Both the position numbers and the translations under genes were made by a program. Below the pieces are notes generated by a model that worked only from the letters and a program-made list of their open reading frames with translations, made no database searches and was not told the origin of the DNA. Below are positions 22,440 to 33,859 of a stretch of 64,000 nt of DNA, piece by piece. This DNA is from Symsagittifera roscoffensis (Eukaryota; Xenacoelomorpha; Acoela; Convolutidae): assembly GCF_963678635.1 (NCBI RefSeq), contig NC_087066.1, positions 20,861,996 through 20,925,995 on the forward strand. Direction: 5' to 3'. Every line of letters begins with the position of its first letter. Within the stretch, counting starts at the first letter, position 1.

Positions 22440-25330
22440 TCAACGATAAAAGCAAAGGAAAACAGACCAACGCAGACAGTTACAAGGGCAGTGCAAACTG
22501 CAAATTGCGGAAAAAATGTTTTAAAAAAGAAAAAACGTCACAATCACAATTTATCAGGTTTCATGTACGAGAGACTGACTGTTTTTTTTTTTCGGCTCGA
22601 TCACTGAACATTTTTTTTCAACTGAATCTACAGAGAAATCAGGTAAGCCCGGCAGAAACTGACAAAAGAGACCCCTGAGAACCGTAGAGACTCAAGAACA
22701 GGGCTGGGTAAAAATATATTGTACTGCATTAGTTTGCATTCCATTTGAATTCAAAATTAAGAAGTTCAAAAAAATTGCATTAGTTTGCAATATATTGCAA
22801 TTTAATTATTGCATTACCATATTTTTAGTTAGTAAACTATTACAATACATATTTTTGACAGAAAAACTATTGCAATAACTAATGCTAGCGTTCAATGTAT
22901 TGTCCAATAATTTCACAGACAGAAAAAACAAACGTCACTGGATTTCGGTTCAACCTCGCTTGTGAAAAGTATCTGTCTGGCACACATATGAAACGATTAG
23001 GTTGCAATATTGTGGAAAGTCAATGACTGCATTGCATCTAGAGGAGCTACTCTTCCCTTACGTTATTGCACCATTTTTGAACGTTGAAACAATTCAAAGT
23101 TTTCTCTGAACTTGTTTTTTTTAACAAGAAAAAAATTTGGAAGTATTGAGAAAATATTGCAATAATAGGGTAATCAGAAGGTCAAAACTATCATAGTAAC
23201 CGAGGTTACAGTCAGGAGTCCCTTCATCGCGTATTCCAGTCAAAATCCTTGGAATTTTCTAGATATGGAAGTGATAATGATAAAAGAAGATGACAAGTGT
23301 TTAAGTCCTTTTCAATTAAAATCGATACGGGTTACGTTTCTTCAATAAGAACACGCAACTCGACACGAGAAACTATAATATACAAGTGTTACAAATAAAA
23401 AATTTCGTCGAAAGTTATTTTGTCATTTATTGTTCCGAGTACGCAAGCGGCGTTCGCAATCTGTATTGCCAGGGAGATTCTCTGTTTTAAAAAGCTGCCT
23501 GCTCTGGGTTCCTCAGTGCATATGCTTAGGTTCTTACAAAGCTTGCTCAAAAAAATTTCTGTGCTGGGGCCGGCCGCGCCCTGAATTTCAAAAAATAGCG
23601 GTTGAAAAAGATATCCATCATTTACAAGATCTTTATACTTGTCAATTTTTCGCTTTTCCGCTTCAGCGTCAGCCGTATCAGGGTTACAAACAGACCCGGC
23701 ATTAATCCTACAAGGAGCTAAGGAGTCTACTACCGTTACATCCCACAAGAGTTGCTTACCAACAGCCCATGGAACGAGCGTCAAACCGTCTGTTCGCTTC
23801 TGATTGGTCCTGTAGAAGTGTCGTGGTTCTAAAACAGACGGAATGTGAGTAGATGATAAGCTCTGCTTAATAAGGGCATTCATGTGTGAATTCCTAGAGA
23901 ATCTCCCTGCACTTTTGAGGCAAGAAAGACCATGCCAACCAACCTCGGTAACGTCTTTTCCGCACACGCATTTATGCCAGTCGCATATTTTTGAGTCTAA
24001 TCAAAGTCCTATCGCAATTCTGAGTTGTTGGTTTGACAATTTTAACCTTAAATTTTTGCACGGGATGACGTTCAACTATTGGGAGCCAAATCTATCTTGG
24101 AACGCGTTTAATCTTTTTACGTTCATTGGTTCGAGTCGTAAAATCAAGTCTGCAATTTTGCTGTCAAAAATTGGCTCCGTTCAATTTTTTTGGATTTCAT
24201 TTTCCGGAGCCATTTCAATTTTTCAAAGTTCAAACCACTGTTTAAGCGGATCATCATAGGTTCCATCCACATACTACAAACCAAAGATTTCGCTCAAGGC
24301 ATCTTTCGCTCCTACTGCTGAGGCTAAGAAAGCGGGTAAAGCAAGTAGAAGAGCGTAAGAAACGCTCAAGCCACCTTTGGCTGCCGGGAGAACAGCTTGT
24401 AAAAAGTGGTTATCATCCATTTCCACGTTAGTGACCTTGCATAACGAATTTCTTAGTAATTTATCGTAGCGTTCCAAAAAATCATTTTGCAAAAAACAAG
24501 GGCTCGTACGCAAAAAATATAGGAGTTTTGGCATGCTGAAGCAATTTTTCAAAGTGAGTCAATTTTTCATAGTTAACCAAAAAATCTCAATACTTCCAAA
24601 TTTTGGTTAACTAATTGAGATATTTATTTTGATTCAAAAAATACTGCAATAACTATTGCGAGTCCAAAAAGTATAGCAATACATATTGCACTGTGAAATA
24701 GTACTGCGATTGTATTCTACCTAGCCCTGCTCAAGAGACATGAGGAGGGGATTAGAAATAATGTGGCTCATTGTAGATGCTTATCTTTTATAGCAGTATA
24801 AAAACTTCTCCAGAGAAAACATGCGGCAGTTAAATTTAACAATAGTTAAATTTTTCGAGAGACAAAAATGACACCTTAGTAATAACGGTTGAGGTCAGTT
24901 CCATGTATGGACACGATGGTTCTATATAAGTGGGTGAAATTCATTTGATTGGTTCAAAGCGTCTTTTCCGTGATAGATATAGAGAAGTTCGAAATTTATC
25001 AAGAAAATAAAGCTAGGTTCTAAAACGACTGGCTAGCGTCTAAACACAGCTTTACATGTTTTTCACCGTCTCTGCCCAAGCCAGTTTTTTTTGATGGTCT
25101 TTCTAACATCGGGTCGGCAAACACGTTACTGTTTCCGGCTTCGATCAGAAGGCTCTAATTAACTTAATTATATATGCAAAATAGTGAGCTCATGGCTGGG
25201 TCTAAGTATCCCCATACCACGAGTTCACTCCTAAAAACAGGGCTACTGCTTATTTACTAAATTACTATTGTTTTTGTTCAGTAGATAAAAATCATCTTCT
25301 CCATCGAAGGTGGATCCACCCTTCCCCAAA
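22440..25330. repeat. Tandem segmental duplication, unit 1
   Basis: Collinear with unit 2 (about 25345-31215). Shared blocks run from CAACGATAAAAGCAAAGGAA through GGTTTCATGTACGAGAGACT and GCTAGGTTCTAAAACGACTG to CATCTTCTCCATCGAA. Without insertions the unit is about 1.4 kb. Unit 1 carries one large insertion (23167-24612) absent from unit 2. Between the shared blocks it is non-coding apart from short possible exon remnants at both ends. Confidence 0.8.
23167..24612 (-). pseudogene. 5'-truncated PHD/RT/REL retrotransposon copy
   Basis: Closely related to the intact element at 60809-63929. It carries the C-terminal part (from LKNCFSMPK-type sequence, equivalent to residue ~580) and the 3' untranslated region starting GTAATCAGAAGGTCAAAA on the plus strand. 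The frame is broken by a stop after EIFGL near 24274 and by frame changes before it reopens at 23967 (CGKDVTEVGWHGLSC to the DEIFYL end). The RT domain is absent. Its absence from unit 2 gives the empty site. Beyond the truncation point, 24553-24612 includes about 20 bp of target sequence in inverted orientation. Confidence 0.85.
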
Positions 25331-25671
25331 GAGAGAAAGTCTGCGTGTCCATGCCCTCTCAACGATAAAAGCAAAGGAAAACAGGCCAACGCAGACAATT
25401 ACAAGTGCAAGGCAAACTGCAAGTTGCGGAAAAAATGTTTTAAAAAAGAAAACCATCACAATTTGTCAGGTTTCATGTACGAGAGACTGACTGTTTATTT
25501 TTCGGATCGGCCACTGAACATTTTTTTCAAATGAATCTACAGAGAAATCAGGTAAACCCGGCTAAAACGGACAAAATAGACCCCTGAGAGCCATAGAGAT
25601 TCAAGTGCAGGGCTGGGTAAAAATATATTGTATTGCAATAGTTTGCAATATATTGCAATTTAATTAGTCAA

Positions 25672-28345
25672 AATTCATTATAAATCCAAATCAAAATTCA
25701 TTATAAAATAATACACACAACAAACACCGAATACAAAACAAACAACAAATGTGGGATGAACCATTGAGGATTGAAAAGAGAGGGGGAATGCACTAACAGC
25801 GAGGAACAAAGGAGCACCAGAATTGGGAAGGCAAAAACGTAATAAACTGCACGAGACTAGATGGCCCGGCTGACAATCATAGTGGCGTTTCCTCTCATGA
25901 GGCACACTGAGAGGCTCTTCTGGAGAAGGCGAACTGGGGCAACACGAGCGTCACGTGAACCAGAACGTCTGGCATCAGCGAGGATAGCAACTGACTTGAG
26001 GGTTTTGATAGCTAAAGCCGACCAACCCCCGAGCGTTTCGACTGCTAACGGGAAAAAACTGATTCCTTGTTCCTCACAGTTTTTCTCGTGTTTCGAACAG
26101 TTGCGGTCCTCAGCAACTTCCAGGGACGCCCCTGGGGTCTCCGCCGCACGAGAGAGAAGAGATAACTGCAGCGGGGATGTCACGGTGACGTCGAAAGCAG
26201 CTGGGCGACCAGCGCTCCAAGTAGGGATAAAAATATCGCCGGGTTTGGACCGTTCTCCAGGGATGAGGTTCCGTTGCTCCTTGATGGGGGCTAAAGAGGC
26301 AGCCGTGGTAGCATTGAAAATAATGTCCCGTAGTCTGTCGTGACGGAAGATCCGGCCACCACTCCCCCCACAAGCGACAGCGTGGTCCCCGAGGACGTCC
26401 AGAATACCAGACGGACACGCGGGGCACCTACGAGCAGACGCGAACACAGGAAGACCAAGACGGTATCTGACAGCAGCTTGGAACTCAGCAGGTAGCAGGT
26501 GCAGGCCAAGACCTTTAATGGGGACTGCGGTAAGCCAAGCGCCGGCGTAAGGCAGAGAGAGCGACTGAAGACGAGCTTGCTCGCGGGAATCGGGAAGAGA
26601 CGAGAAGAAAGCGTTGTAGGTGGCCTTATCGAGTTTCTCTTGGAAAGCTTCTTGAGTAAAACCGGGAGTGTTAACGCTTCCAGACTGTTCACGGAAGTCG
26701 TTAGAGGCGCGCAGGAACTCCGGCGTATCAGTGATGTCGCATTCGGTAAGAAACGAGACCAAATGAGCTGACTGACACGAAGACCCTAGGAAGGCAGGGA
26801 TGTGTTGGTCGCGAGCTTGCCGGACGCCAAGTCCGCCGTCTTTGATAGGCAGGGAAGACTGGGACCAGGCAAGATCAGGTACAGGTGTGCCAACTATGAC
26901 AGAGAGAGCATCGCGGAGGAGTTAGTCAAAAACTTGCAGGGAAGCTGCGACAGGCTGAGAGGGCGGCGGAGTGCGAAGAGAGTACGTCAGCTTGGGAGCA
27001 GCAAGGCAAGTGCGAGTGATGCCAAGTGAGAGCTGGGGGTCATCAAGAAGAGGTAACTTTTCAAGACATTTGGTGGCTTTCGAGATGCGTTTGTCCAGGA
27101 CTTTAACTGAGAACTCAGTATCACCAATGGGGGCGCCAAGAAGCTCGAAGCCATTAGACGCTGCTCTCGGGATAGAAACGGGGATGGACGAGAACTCCAC
27201 AGGGGCCCACAACTCACACTTACTGTGCTTGACTTTGAGGCCGAGATGCAAGCCGTTGGAAGTGATGAATTCGAGAGCCTTGAGCAAGGAGTCTTCGTCG
27301 CCGGCACAAATACCATCATCAAGGTACCAGCAGTTGAGGGTGAGTCCGGGGACTTCCGACTTGAGAGATTCGACAAGAGAGTGAAGGGTGACCGCAAAAA
27401 TGAGAGGCTCTAGCGGATCCCCCTGTTGAACTCCTTTCTCGCTGTTGAGAATGACATCCTCGAACAACAGATGACTGTGGTGACCGTAGGTAAACTCAAC
27501 AAAGGCGGAGAGACCGGGAAGACGGTTGCGAACTTGAAGGAGGATCTCGGTGCGGTCTAGCGTGTTGAAAGCGTTCTCAAAATCCACTGTTAAGACGCCT
27601 TGGTGACCATGTTCCGAGCACTTTTTGACTGTCATTTTAGTAGCGTGGACGATGGCTTCCAAGCCACCGCTGGTTGCGACTCCAAGCTGGTGAGGACACA
27701 GGAAATCACGAGCTTCAGCGTTGGCGGCTTTAGCAAGGCATTTAGCAGTGAGCCTTCGGAGCACTTCGCCGACCGCAATAGGCCGAACACCACCCTTGGG
27801 TTTAGCGGTGGCAAAGAGATTCGCACTGCACAGCCACGGAGAGAGACTAGAAGGGGCTTGCCCGGCAGCGAGGATGTTAACAACCCTGTTGAGAGACTCT
27901 AACGTTCTGGCAGCAGTCTGAGGAGTGGGGCACTCAACGGCGTGAACAAAGTGCTCAGGAAACCAGCGCGAAGGACCGGCAGCAGTGCCGCTCGGGAAAC
28001 TTTTGAGGGACTTATGAACGAACTCAGATTCGAATTGGTAGGCAAGAGGGGATTCATCCCGGCCAGAGAAGACAGGAGGGTCAGCGGAAGGATGAAGACT
28101 GCGAAGGTCCTTAAGCGACTCGTCACTTTTGGACATGAGGCCATCGGAACACAGGGCTTTAGCTGCTCTGCCGAACTGACCGAGGCCTCCTAGCTCTTTG
28201 GCTCTGCGGACATTAAAGTCAGGAGAAGGTTTGCTGTTTTTCTTCGTTCGCTCTTTAGGTCTTTTGGTAGCGTTAGACCAGAGGTCCGCAATATTGCCCT
28301 CCTTCCAGGACTTGATTCTTTGGCGAATGTCTCTGCATTTGTTAG
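25672..28345 (-). mobile_element. GC-rich RT/REL non-LTR retrotransposon, one stop codon
   Basis: A single frame is open on the minus strand from about 28345 to 25857 except for one TAA at 26924-26922. Order: pre-RT helix (RRAKELGGLGQFGRAAKAL), RT motifs GGVRPIAVG, DFENAFN, QQGDPLEP and YLDDG, thumb (KDGGLGVRQARD), Cys-His knuckle (RCPACPSGILDVLGDHAVAC) and restriction-like nuclease residues (KPGDIFIPTW, FDVTVTSP). The 3' tail is an imperfect tandem of TCAAAATTCATTATAAAT. The 5' end is truncated at a junction defined by unit 1. G+C is far above the surroundings, arguing for recent arrival or a different mutational past. Belongs to the R2/NeSL/HERO-like REL superclade; the exact clade is uncertain. 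Confidence 0.85.
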
Positions 28346-28809
28346 TGCAGTACCATGTTTTTAGATAGTAAACTATTACAATACATATTTCTGACAGAAA
28401 AACTATTGCAATAACTATTGCTAGCGTTCAATATATTCTCCAATAATTTCACAGACAGAACAACCAAGCGTCACTGGATTTCGGTTCAACCTCGCTTGTG
28501 AAAAGTATCTGTCTTCATATGAAACGATTAGGTTTCAAAACTGTGGAACGGTCTTGTTAGTCGAGCAAATTTGACTATTACTGATTTGAGAAAGTCAATG
28601 ACTGCATTGCATCTAGAGGAGCTACTCTTCCTTTATGTTATTGCACCATTTTTGAACGTTGAAACAATTCAAAGTTTTCTCTGAACTTGTTTTCTTAACG
28701 AGAAACAAATTTAGAAGTATTGAGAAAATATTGCAATAATTGAGATACTTATTTTTATTCAAAAAATATTGCAATAATTTTGCGAGTTCAAAAAGTATAG
28801 CCATACATA

Positions 28810-29543
28810 CAGTGCTGATTTAAATTATCCGGACAAATCGAACAAAACTTGAATTTCCAAACGCGTTTTTCTCAAACTGGGTTAAGATTAGACAAAAAGC
28901 GAAGAGAACAAAAGTTGCTTAGAATTTCACCAGAATTAATATGGTGCCATTTTTTCTCCGAAATTCTCAACAAAAATTTTTCCCCAAAAATTGGGTCATT
29001 TTGGCTTTTTTCAATGAATCCAGAATTACGCGGAAACTACTTTGTTAATTGATAAGAAAATTATATCACAGGAAGCCTCTTACGCAGCTCAACAAAGTTT
29101 AAAAAGGGTTAAATCTCCAAAAACCAGTTTAAGAGAAAAAAGTTTCACTTGATACTCAATAAATGTGATTTTTACTATATAAAACCCAGAATCTCTGTTT
29201 AAAAATAAATTTTAAACAATTTGCGCACGTTTTTGGAGATTTAACCCTTCTTAAACTTTGTTGAACTGCGTAAGAGGCTTCCTGTGATATAATTTTCTTA
29301 TCAAATAACAAAGTAGTTTCCGCGTAATTCTGGATTCATTGAAAAAAGCCAAAATGACCCATTTTTTGGCGTAAAATTTTTGTTGAGAACTTCGGAGAAA
29401 AAGTAGCACCATATTAATTCTGGTGAAATTCTAAGCAACTTTTGTTCTCTTCACTTTTTGTCTAATCTTAACCCAATTTGAGAAAAACGCGTTTGAAAAA
29501 TCAAGTTTTGTTCGTTTTGTCCGGATAATTTAAATCAGCACTG
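28810..29543. mobile_element. 734-bp foldback MITE, pogo/Tigger-like ends, TA duplication
   Basis: Ends are CAGTGCTGATTTAAATTATC and its reverse complement, flanked by TA on both sides (28808-28809 and 29544-29545). The two arms, about 310 bp each, are near-perfect inverted copies around a ~100-nt centre, and there is no transposase. The unit 1 sequence ...ACATATTGCACTG... at about 24680 is the pre-insertion site with a single TA. CAGTG ends with TTATCCGGAC and a TA target fit pogo/Tigger (Tc1/mariner superfamily) elements. Confidence 0.85.
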
Positions 29544-29861
29544 TATTGCACTGTGAAATAGTAATGCGATTGTATTTTACCCAGCCCTGCTCAAGAGACA
29601 TGAGGAGGGGATTAGAAATAATGTGGCTCATTGTAGATGCTTATCTTTTTTAGCAGTATAAAAACTTCTCCAGAGAAAACATGCGGCAGTTAAATTTAAC
29701 AATAGTTAAATATTTCGAGAGACAAAAGTGACATCTAAGTAATAACGGTTGAGGCCAGTTCCATGTATAGACAAGATGGTTCTATAGAAGTGGGTGAAGT
29801 TCATTTGATTGGTTCAAAGCGTCTTTTCCGTGATAGATATAGAGAATGTCGAAATTTATCT

Positions 29862-30880
29862 GATGTTGTTATCTTTTTTTCCGAAAAAAAAAAACAAAAG
29901 TATCAGTGGACCAGCTAACTGAAATTGAACTGGCGCAAATTCATTGCCAACTTAAGTAAAACAAAAGCCATCCGAAGGGGCTAAGGAATAGAGGAGATTG
30001 TGTCAGTTGAAAAATGATTCATTTAGGGTCCTCGTTTCTCAAGAGATGGGTTTTTGTTGAAGGAGAAAGAAATCATTACGAGGCCAAAATCACCAAACTC
30101 AGCTTTGCCTAAGCTTGAGGAAAATATCATTAAAAAGTTTTTGTGACGTTAACAAAATTGTGACTTTAACAAAAGGCACGTGCTCTGCTTAGCTTTCATG
30201 ATTATTACGGTTATAATTTGTTTATCGTATGTCAACTATCTTTGTATGGGTGTGCTGGAACACGGTCCACAACATTTCCAGTTTCGGTCTGTAGTTGAAA
30301 TCGCAGTCCGGTGACGAAGAAAATTAGTGGACATGCACGTCGCCCGACACACTTTGTAATCACTGATGAAATAAATGGTACAGAAAAGCTCAGTGATGGT
30401 GACTCTCGACAAGAGCAGACTGGTTTCACACAATCAATATCAATCCACAGAGCTTCTTGATATCGAGCATCACATTATACACAGTGGTTTAACTCCAAGT
30501 ATGGGAAATTTGTCTTTGTTAGATGCTCTAGATATGTCACCTTGTCGTAAGGTGACAAATTACACACACTTGACTTTACATGCTGATATAATGTGGCCTA
30601 GAATCAATTGTGTAGAAATGTGTGAAGTCATCAACGAAGTGTGTGAGAAAGTGGTGGATTGGAAACCAAAATTGTTTCAAGTTCTTTTGGGTGCTGAAGG
30701 AAAATAGTTAGTTAAAAATTTGACAGACTGATTTTTGCATTTGCTGGTAACTCTTTAAAAAAATTCATTGTTTTTAGGGCAGCAACGCTCAAGCCAGCAC
30801 TTCTCCTTTGTAAGACTTCCGAAAAAATTTAAAAAATAAAGAGAATATGTAACATTCGCCCGGAAGTACAGATCGACGGA
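29862..30880. other. Insertion or retained segment of unknown nature
   Basis: Present in unit 2 and missing from unit 1 at the CGAAATTTATC / AAAGCTAGGTTC junction. No terminal repeats are evident. It contains a 110-codon plus-strand frame (30375-30707, starts MVQKSSVMVTLDKSR, includes CEVINEVCEKVVDWKPKLF) that is protein-like but unrecognised, preceded by RRPTHFVITDEINGTEKL in a different frame. It could be a captured cellular exon or a lost segment in unit 1. Confidence 0.4.
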
Positions 30881-31149
30881 AAACAAAGCTAGGTTCTAAA
30901 ACGACTGGCTAGCGTCTAAACACAGCTCTACATGCTTTTCACCGTCTCTGCCAAAGCCAGTTTTTTTTGGTGGTCTTTCTAACATCGGGTCGGCAAACAC
31001 GTTACTGTTTCCAGCTTCGATCAGAACGCTCTAATTAACTTAATTATATGCAAAATAGTGAGCTCATAGCTGGGTCTCGGTATCCCCAGACCACGAACTC
31101 ACTCCTAAAAACAGGGCTACTACTTATTTACTATATTTTTATTGTTTTT

Positions 31150-31242
31150 CATCAGTACATCATCATTAGATCATAAAAATCATCTTCTCCATCGAAAAAG
31201 GATCCACCGTTTCCCTCAACTCCCAGCTTCTCATAGTCTGAA
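31150..31242 (-). CDS. Candidate terminal exon with acidic C-terminus
   Basis: After a TTTTCAG acceptor the minus strand reads YEKLGVEGNGGSFFDGEDDF and on to YDLMMMY and a stop. Unit 1 has a related block at about 25275-25330 (GGSTFDGEDDFY). Conservation of this short frame between the units suggests it was coding when duplicated. No upstream exons were identified, so the gene may be broken or its other exons may lie outside what I can read. Confidence 0.3.
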
Positions 31243-31739
31243 AACGAATTTGGATGTTAATAATTCAATTCAGGACATCTCTAGGAAGCTAAAAGTTTGC
31301 TAAAATAATGTTTAAGTTATCTCCCGAGACCCTTCCGGATTCTGAAATCAGGACAAATAACGTCCTTGCTTTTTTCCGGAAGGCTGGACACATCGTCCCA
31401 ACACCCTTCCTGGTTCTCGCAAATTGCTTTGAAACGATTGTAGCGGTACAATCGTTACAACTTGGAATGGTTTCTGACAATCCTACTCTTTTTTCAGTCT
31501 CAATCAGTTTCACACAACTTTCCTTGCTGTTGTTTTCACTGAGAATTCTCTCGTTCTGTTTTCGCAGTTTCAGTTGGTGCGAAATATAAAAATGTTACGT
31601 GTCGCTCACGTCCGAATTGAATTTTTAAAAAATGGCGTGTTAGTCAAAACTAATCCCTCCCGATTCGTCTAATCGTTCAATTAGCGTCACTAATCCATCA
31701 AAACCATCAAGTCTCTCGGTTGGATGTTCCGATAAAAAT

Positions 31740-32530
31740 TCGAATACGAAATGGCGTTTTGGTCTGGTCGAAAGTCGCAATAAACGGCTCACAACGTTGC
31801 CGTTAGAAGAACATCGTTTTTGCTTGCTTAAAGCACCGTAGCGATATGCGTTGTGCTTGCGATATAATTGGCCGCTGAAGGATGTCGCTATTGGCTGTGT
31901 TTGTGGTAAACCTTTCTTGTTTGAGCATTGTTTGTCTTAACCTAGTGGAGGCTTCCCAGCTTATCGGCAGAATGAATTGTGAGACATAACAGCGGAATTT
32001 TGACTGAAGGTTGGTCGAATGTTGGATTCGAATTGCATTTAGAGCGTTTATCTGGCGAGTTTTGGCTTTGAGAACATCAATTAGTGGCGTTGAGGGGCAG
32101 CTTGTTGTTTCAGCCAATGGAGTCTGGGGAGACAGATTTGAGAAGGCATTCTTTGATGTAAGAGTAGTCATCATTTGCTCCAAATCAAATTCTGGTTTTC
32201 TGCCAAGTGTGTACATGAAGCATGAAGTGGAAACAAAGAGATGCTATGAGCAACGTATCAGAGAAGTTGAACAAGGTTCATTCACATATCTTCATTTTTC
32301 GTGCACGGGAGGCATTGGCAAAATTGCAACTACGTTTCACAAGAGAATTTCTCCGACGATCAGTGAGAAAAAAAAATAACTTCGTTTAGTCAAATGCATG
32401 GGTGAATTTGGTGAATTCTTGGATATGGACTTCTCAGATCTTCAATCATGTGTATCTGTGGATGCCGTTCATCATATCGGAGACCGATGAGGATTGTGTT
32501 GAGCGAAAAATTTTTGAAGCGTCCGATGGA
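31740..32530 (+). pseudogene. 3' fragment of an RT/REL retroelement, copy 1
   Basis: Plus-strand pieces in shifting frames match the C-terminal half of a widespread metazoan RT/REL family: RLTTLPLEEHRFCL...ALCLRYNW (31780-31870), then FEKAFFDVRVVIICSKSNSG, YEQRIREVEQGSFTYLHFS and CTGGIGKIATTFHKRI (32140-32370). FFDVRV is the WDVTV-like core of the restriction-like nuclease. Stops and indels throughout. Confidence 0.65.
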
Positions 32531-33859
32531 AATCTGTTAACTTGCATAGATGTTTCTTTAATGATATCTGTTAGCTTTTGTTCTTTTTTTTGAATATGTT
32601 GTCAACACTACAGAATATGGATATGAATCTGACATCAATTGAAATGAAGTACCACCGACTTGGAAGTTAATATTTATGATATGAATGGAGCTGATGCTTA
32701 TAAACCAGGTAGCGAATTTTATCAGTTCAATTCTATTGGTTCTCTAACTCATTTAATGAAACCATTGATTGAAAAGAAGTGTAATTAAAGTTTGAGTATT
32801 TAAAAAAATTTAAAATATTTTGAACAAAAAATTACGCTAAAATACTGCCACACTACAAAAATATTACTTACACTTAACCAATGAAAAGCCAGTCAATGTG
32901 CATTAATTCTAAGTTTAACCTTAATATTAAGATTCAACAAAAAAAATTTCTTTTGGATGAAATTCAGAACCCCTAAAAACAAACAGATGGTAAATTTTTA
33001 GGGTTGTTTTTACGATTGTTTTTAGGGTAATTCAGGCTGTGAAAATTTTTTATGAGCTTTTTGAAGTGATGAAGAAACAGGGGGTAAAAAAGCTGTACCT
33101 TGGTCGGCTGAACGTATTTTTTCTAGAACTTTAAGCAGGAACAATTGGCATTGGAAGAAAGGTTGTAGAGCAAGGAAAAAGGGCTTAAGAACCAACACAC
33201 CATAGGTCATACCAACCACGCTATAAAATTCTAAAATGCATAAGCAAGAGAATAGGTATTAATACCAACGCTCAGATAGTGTTCAAAATTATGATCTGGT
33301 TTGCCGTCTCTGAATTTTCAAAAAGTCAAAAAAAAACTATTTTAACATTTTTTTCCGTATGTCTTGGCCAAAAAACTATGAGAACAGCTAAAGCGGAAAA
33401 AACCTACGTATCTTTTTTTTTACTGAAAACAGTGTGGTAGATGTTTCAAAAATAGTTTTAGAAAACGAAACATCAATAGATTTTTCCGAGGGCCATAACT
33501 TTTGACTAGAAAAAATTGATCCTAGTCAATCATGCAGTAGAGCTACCCACAATTGGTTATTTCGAATGAATCAAAATTCTCAAATTGAGAGGGTAGTTTT
33601 CCAGCAAAGTCAAAACGTTTGTTAACGAACAGTGAAAACTCAAGGTTTCGATATGCGAGGGTAATTTTTTGGCAAAAAAATTAGTTGCAGCTGCTCAGGC
33701 AACATTTTCATCCAATTAAACCCAAAATCTTAGATTTAGGAGGATTGTTTGTGCAAAAACCAAAAAAAAATGATAGAATAATTCCCTATAAAATTGGTCA
33801 AACTAATTCCCTACAAATTCCCTACAATTATTTCCCTACAAACGAACGGCGGTCGAAAG

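Larger units (their letters stand above)
25345..31215. repeat. Tandem segmental duplication, unit 2
   Basis: Second copy of the unit at 22440-25330, with the same block order. It is expanded by three insertions not in unit 1: a GC-rich retroelement (about 25672-28345), a foldback element (28810-29543) and a segment of about 1 kb (about 29862-30880). Divergence between units is scattered base changes and small indels. Confidence 0.8.

Noticed and set aside
25861-28193. Many plus-strand frames of 60-160 codons opposite the GC-rich retroelement
   Set aside because: GC-rich coding DNA lacks stops in the antisense frames; none shows a domain.
30236-30433. Two overlapping minus-strand frames of 65 codons
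   Set aside because: Mutually overlapping, no start context or domain, and inside an insertion with a better plus-strand frame.
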